Assembly (NCBI GenBank): GCA_035632095.1
Contig: DASQHM010000120.1
Coordinates: 1-7,935, forward strand
Length of the DNA: 7,935 bases
Origin: DASQHM01 sp035632095
GTDB lineage: Bacteria; Pseudomonadota; Alphaproteobacteria; Ferrovibrionales; Ferrovibrionaceae
Direction of reading: 5' to 3'
Shown here: positions 5,976 through 7,935 of the stretch, one piece after another
How positions within the stretch are numbered: position 1 is the stretch's first letter
Layout: the number at the start of each line of letters is the position of its first letter
Position numbers and translations under genes: made by a program
The notes under the pieces: generated by a model
What the model saw: only the letters and a program-made list of their open reading frames with translations
Told to the model about the DNA's origin: nothing
Databases searched by the model: none

Positions 5976-7240
5976 GCGCGGCGGCCGGCGTATTCGGCGG
6001 TGGCGCCCAAGGTCTCTTCGATGCGGATCAGCTGGTTGTATTTGGCGAGGCGGTCGGAGCGCGAAAGCGAGCCGGTCTTGATCTGACCGCAGTTGGTGGC
6101 GACGGCGAGATCGGCAACCGTCGAATCCTCCGTCTCGCCGGAGCGGTGCGACATGACGGCGCGGTAGGCGTTGCGATGCGCCAGTTCGACCGTCTCCAAG
6201 GTCTCGGTCAGCGAGCCGATCTGGTTCACCTTGACCAGGATCGCGTTGGCTGTGCCGCGCGCCAGGCCTTCGGCCAGACGCCGCGGATTGGTGACGAAGA
6301 GGTCGTCGCCCACGAGCTGCACCTTGGCGCCGATGGCGCTTGTCAGCGCAGCCCAGCCGTCCCAGTCGTCCTCGGCCATTCCGTCTTCGATGGAGACGAT
6401 GGGATATTTCGCCACCAGCGCTTCGTAGTAGCGCACCATGCCGCCGGCATCGAGCACCTTGCCCTCGCCTTCAAGATGGTACTTGCCGTTCTTGTAGAAC
6501 TCGGTCGCCGCCGGATCGAGCGCCAGCACCACGTCGTCGCCCGGCTTGTATCCGGCGCCCTCGATGGCGCGCAGAATGAAGTCGAGCGCGTCGGTCGCGC
6601 TCGCCAGCATCGGCGCGAAGCCGCCCTCGTCGCCGACGTTGGTGTTGTGGCCGGCGTCCTTGAGCCGCGTCCTCAAGCTATGAAACACCTCCGCACCCAT
6701 GCGGATGGCGTCCGCCATGCTCGGCGCGCCGACCGGCATGACCATGAATTCCTGAATGTCGATCGGATTGTCGGCGTGCGCGCCGCCGTTGATGATGTTC
6801 ATCATCGGCACCGGCAGCACGTGCGCATGGGTGCCGCCGACATAGCGCCAGAGCGGCAAGCCGACGTCGGCCGCGGCCGCCTTGGCCACGGCGAGGCTCA
6901 CGCCGAGTATGGCGTTGGCGCCGAGGCGCGACTTGTTCGGGGTCCCGTCGAGCGCGAGCATCGCGCGGTCGGTGGCGACCTGCTCGGCCGCTTCCATGCC
7001 GGACAGCGCGTCGAACAATTCGCCGTTGACCGCGTCAACCGCCTTGCGCACGCCCTTGCCGCCATAGCGCTTCTTGTCGCCATCCCTGAGCTCGACCGCC
7101 TCATGGGCGCCGGTCGAGGCGCCGGAGGGCACCGCGGCGCGGCCGACCGCGCCGCTTTCGAGCACCACGTCCACTTCCACGGTCGGGTTGCCGCGGCTGT
7201 CGAGAATCTCGCGTCCCTTGATGTCGACAATCGCGCTCAT
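5963..7240 (-). CDS. eno: Enolase (phosphopyruvate hydratase)
   Basis: Cytoplasmic glycolytic enzyme interconverting 2-phosphoglycerate and phosphoenolpyruvate. It has 425 residues, the usual bacterial length. Family signatures are all present: the N-terminal KGREILDSRGNPTVEV, the mobile loop SGASTG followed by HEAVELRDG, NVGDEGGFAP with the catalytic glutamate, Mg2+ ligands Asp242 (LALDPAATE), Glu285 (SIEDG) and Asp312 (VGDDLFVTN), then Lys337 (LVKVNQIGS), His365 (SHRSGETED) and Lys388 (IKTGS). The reading frame stays open far upstream into the transporter gene, but the start at 7238-7240 is right: it begins exactly at the family N-terminus and has an AGGGGAG Shine-Dalgarno 6 nt before it. 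It lies 83 bp after the transporter stop and 102 bp before ftsB, so it may have its own transcription unit. No truncation or missing catalytic residue is seen. Confidence 0.98.
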   Translation of the reverse strand: MSAIVDIKGREILDSRGNPTVEVDVVLESGAVGRAAVPSGASTGAHEAVELRDGDKKRYGGKGVRKAVDAVNGELFDALSGMEAAEQVATDRAMLALDGTPNKSRLGANAILGVSLAVAKAAAADVGLPLWRYVGGTHAHVLPVPMMNIINGGAHADNPIDIQEFMVMPVGAPSMADAIRMGAEVFHSLRTRLKDAGHNTNVGDEGGFAPMLASATDALDFILRAIEGAGYKPGDDVVLALDPAATEFYKNGKYHLEGEGKVLDAGGMVRYYEALVAKYPIVSIEDGMAEDDWDGWAALTSAIGAKVQLVGDDLFVTNPRRLAEGLARGTANAILVKVNQIGSLTETLETVELAHRNAYRAVMSHRSGETEDSTVADLAVATNCGQIKTGSLSRSDRLAKYNQLIRIEETLGATAEYAGRRALKR

Positions 7241-7246
7241 GCCGGA

Positions 7247-7253
7247 CTCCCCT
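7247..7253 (-). promoter_or_regulatory. Ribosome binding site deciding the eno start
   Basis: AGGGGAG on the minus strand stands 6 nt before the ATG at 7238-7240. It fixes the start within a frame that otherwise stays open about 200 codons upstream, across the transporter gene. Confidence 0.8.
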
Positions 7254-7269
7254 GGCTTTCGGTGCGCAA

Positions 7270-7299
7270 GGCATACAGCGGCGGCGCGCGGCCGGTCAA
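7270..7299 (-). promoter_or_regulatory. Candidate eno promoter
   Basis: On the minus strand CTTGACC contains a good -35 (TTGACC, 7294-7299). An 18-bp G+C-rich spacer separates it from TATGCC (7270-7275), a weak -10. The start would be near 7263, giving a leader of about 23 nt that carries the eno Shine-Dalgarno. It lies in the 83-bp gap after the transporter gene. Read-through from the transporter is the alternative. Confidence 0.35.
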
Positions 7300-7323
7300 G
7301 CAAGCGGAGCGGCGATTCATGGT

Positions 7324-7935
7324 TTACGCCGCGCTTTTCGCGGCGAGGGTTCCGACCTTCTTCAGCTTGGCCTCGCGGTAGGTCATGTAGAGGCCGCTGG
7401 CGACGATGATCGCCGCCCCGGCCCAGGTCCAGCCGTCGGGAAAGTCGCCGAAGAAGGCATAGCCCAGCGCCGTGGCACCGACGAGCTGTCCGTAGGAGAA
7501 CGGCGACAGCACCGACGCCGGCGCGCCCTCGAACGCCTTCACGACGAAATAATGGCCGAGCCCGCCGAACAGGCCGAGCGTCAGGAACGCGCCCCAATCG
7601 AAGACGCTGTCCGGCAGGCGCCAGTCGAACGGCAGCCACACGGTCGCGACCAGCATGCCGACCAGCGCCACGTAGGTGATCGAGGTTTCGGCCGGATCGA
7701 CCGCGGCGAGCTTGCGCGACAGGATTTGATAGAACGCGTAGCAGGTGGCATTGGCGACGATGAACAGCGCCGACCACGGCACCGCGCCGAAGCCCGGACG
7801 GATGATGATGAGCGCGCCGGTGAAGCCGATCACTACGGCGCTCCAACGGCGTGGGCCCACCCGCTCGCCCAGCATGGGCACGGACAGCGCCGTGACGATG
7901 AACGGGCCGATGAAGTTGATGCTCGCCGCCATGGC
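7324..7935 (-). CDS. EamA/DMT-family transporter, C-terminal part, cut by the window edge
   Basis: Inner-membrane protein of the drug/metabolite transporter superfamily; the substrate cannot be told from sequence. About 204 residues are visible and the frame runs off the right edge, so the ATG at 7930-7932 is internal, not the start. Full-length members have about 280-310 residues, ten helices and two EamA repeats. The visible part starts at the end of the first repeat: ASINFIGPFIVTAL, then LGER and a helix with GFTGALIIIRPG, the usual repeat ending. The second repeat follows with five more hydrophobic helices: around WSALFIVANATCYAF, ITYVALVGMLVATVW, FLTLGLFGGLGHYFV, VLSPFSYGQLVGATALG and WAGAAIIVASGLYMTY. 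It ends in a basic cytoplasmic tail (REAKLKK). It is co-directional with eno, and no functional link is evident. Confidence 0.9.
   Translation of the reverse strand, partial: AMAASINFIGPFIVTALSVPMLGERVGPRRWSAVVIGFTGALIIIRPGFGAVPWSALFIVANATCYAFYQILSRKLAAVDPAETSITYVALVGMLVATVWLPFDWRLPDSVFDWGAFLTLGLFGGLGHYFVVKAFEGAPASVLSPFSYGQLVGATALGYAFFGDFPDGWTWAGAAIIVASGLYMTYREAKLKKVGTLAAKSAA
7327..7345 (-). terminator. GC stem-loop at the transporter 3' end, possible terminator
   Basis: On the minus strand CGCCGCG, AAAAG, CGCGGCG form a perfect 7-bp, all-GC stem with a 5-nt loop, ending one base before the TAA stop of the transporter gene. No U-run follows (the next bases are TAAACC), so it lacks the tail of a classical intrinsic terminator. 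It is codon-constrained sequence and may be partly chance. Confidence 0.25.

Noticed and set aside
5606..7381. A 591-codon open frame on the plus strand opposite eno and ftsB
   Set aside because: It is antisense to two clearly real genes, its translation is rich in His/Arg/Ala/Gly with no recognisable domain, and such frames are expected in high-G+C coding DNA.
7241..7846. A roughly 200-residue N-terminal extension of enolase
   Set aside because: It runs through the transporter gene in another frame; the family N-terminus and the ribosome binding site place the start at 7238-7240.
1..7935. An undescribed system, mobile element, CRISPR array, phage remnant, tRNA or rRNA
   Set aside because: Coding sequence is continuous and made of conserved housekeeping genes with uniform base composition; I saw no terminal inverted repeats, regularly spaced repeats, integrase or transposase motifs, or structured RNA.

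Overview
The window reads as a stretch of core chromosome from an alphaproteobacterium, most likely of the Hyphomicrobiales (Rhizobiales). The grounds are high G+C with strong third-position G/C bias, an E1-beta subunit carrying its own lipoyl domain, and the gene order eno - ftsB - pdhA - pdhB - pdhC - lpdA - lipA. That order is familiar from rhizobia and their relatives; I recall it from general knowledge and have not searched it. All seven genes, plus a transporter at the right edge, lie on the minus strand, so transcription runs from the right end to the left.

Layout in transcription order. At the right edge (7324-7935) is the C-terminal two thirds of an EamA/DMT-family membrane transporter. 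After an 83-bp gap comes eno (5963-7240), a complete enolase. A 102-bp gap with a possible promoter leads to a small FtsB/DivIC-like cell-division gene (5546-5860). A 185-bp gap follows, the largest and most A+T-rich non-coding stretch here. It holds a 17-bp palindrome and a candidate promoter, and leads into the pyruvate dehydrogenase genes: pdhA (E1 alpha), pdhB (lipoyl-E1 beta), pdhC (E2), lpdA (E3) and the start of lipA (lipoyl synthase), which runs off the left edge. The gaps within pdhA-lipA are only 7-13 bp, and each downstream gene has a Shine-Dalgarno sequence in the gap or overlapping the upstream stop codon. This points to one translationally coupled operon.

The genes form a logical chain. 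Enolase makes phosphoenolpyruvate at the end of glycolysis. The PDH complex converts pyruvate to acetyl-CoA using swinging lipoyl arms on PdhC and, in this lineage, on PdhB. LpdA reoxidises those arms, and LipA inserts the sulfurs that make them. FtsB is the odd one out: a bitopic divisome protein between glycolysis and PDH genes.

I see no mobile element, CRISPR array, RNA gene, defence system or undescribed system. The points most worth a second look are small: the palindrome upstream of pdhA, a pair of GANTC (CcrM-type) sites in the presumed ftsB promoter, and two lipoyl domains identical over 69 residues while their codons have diverged.
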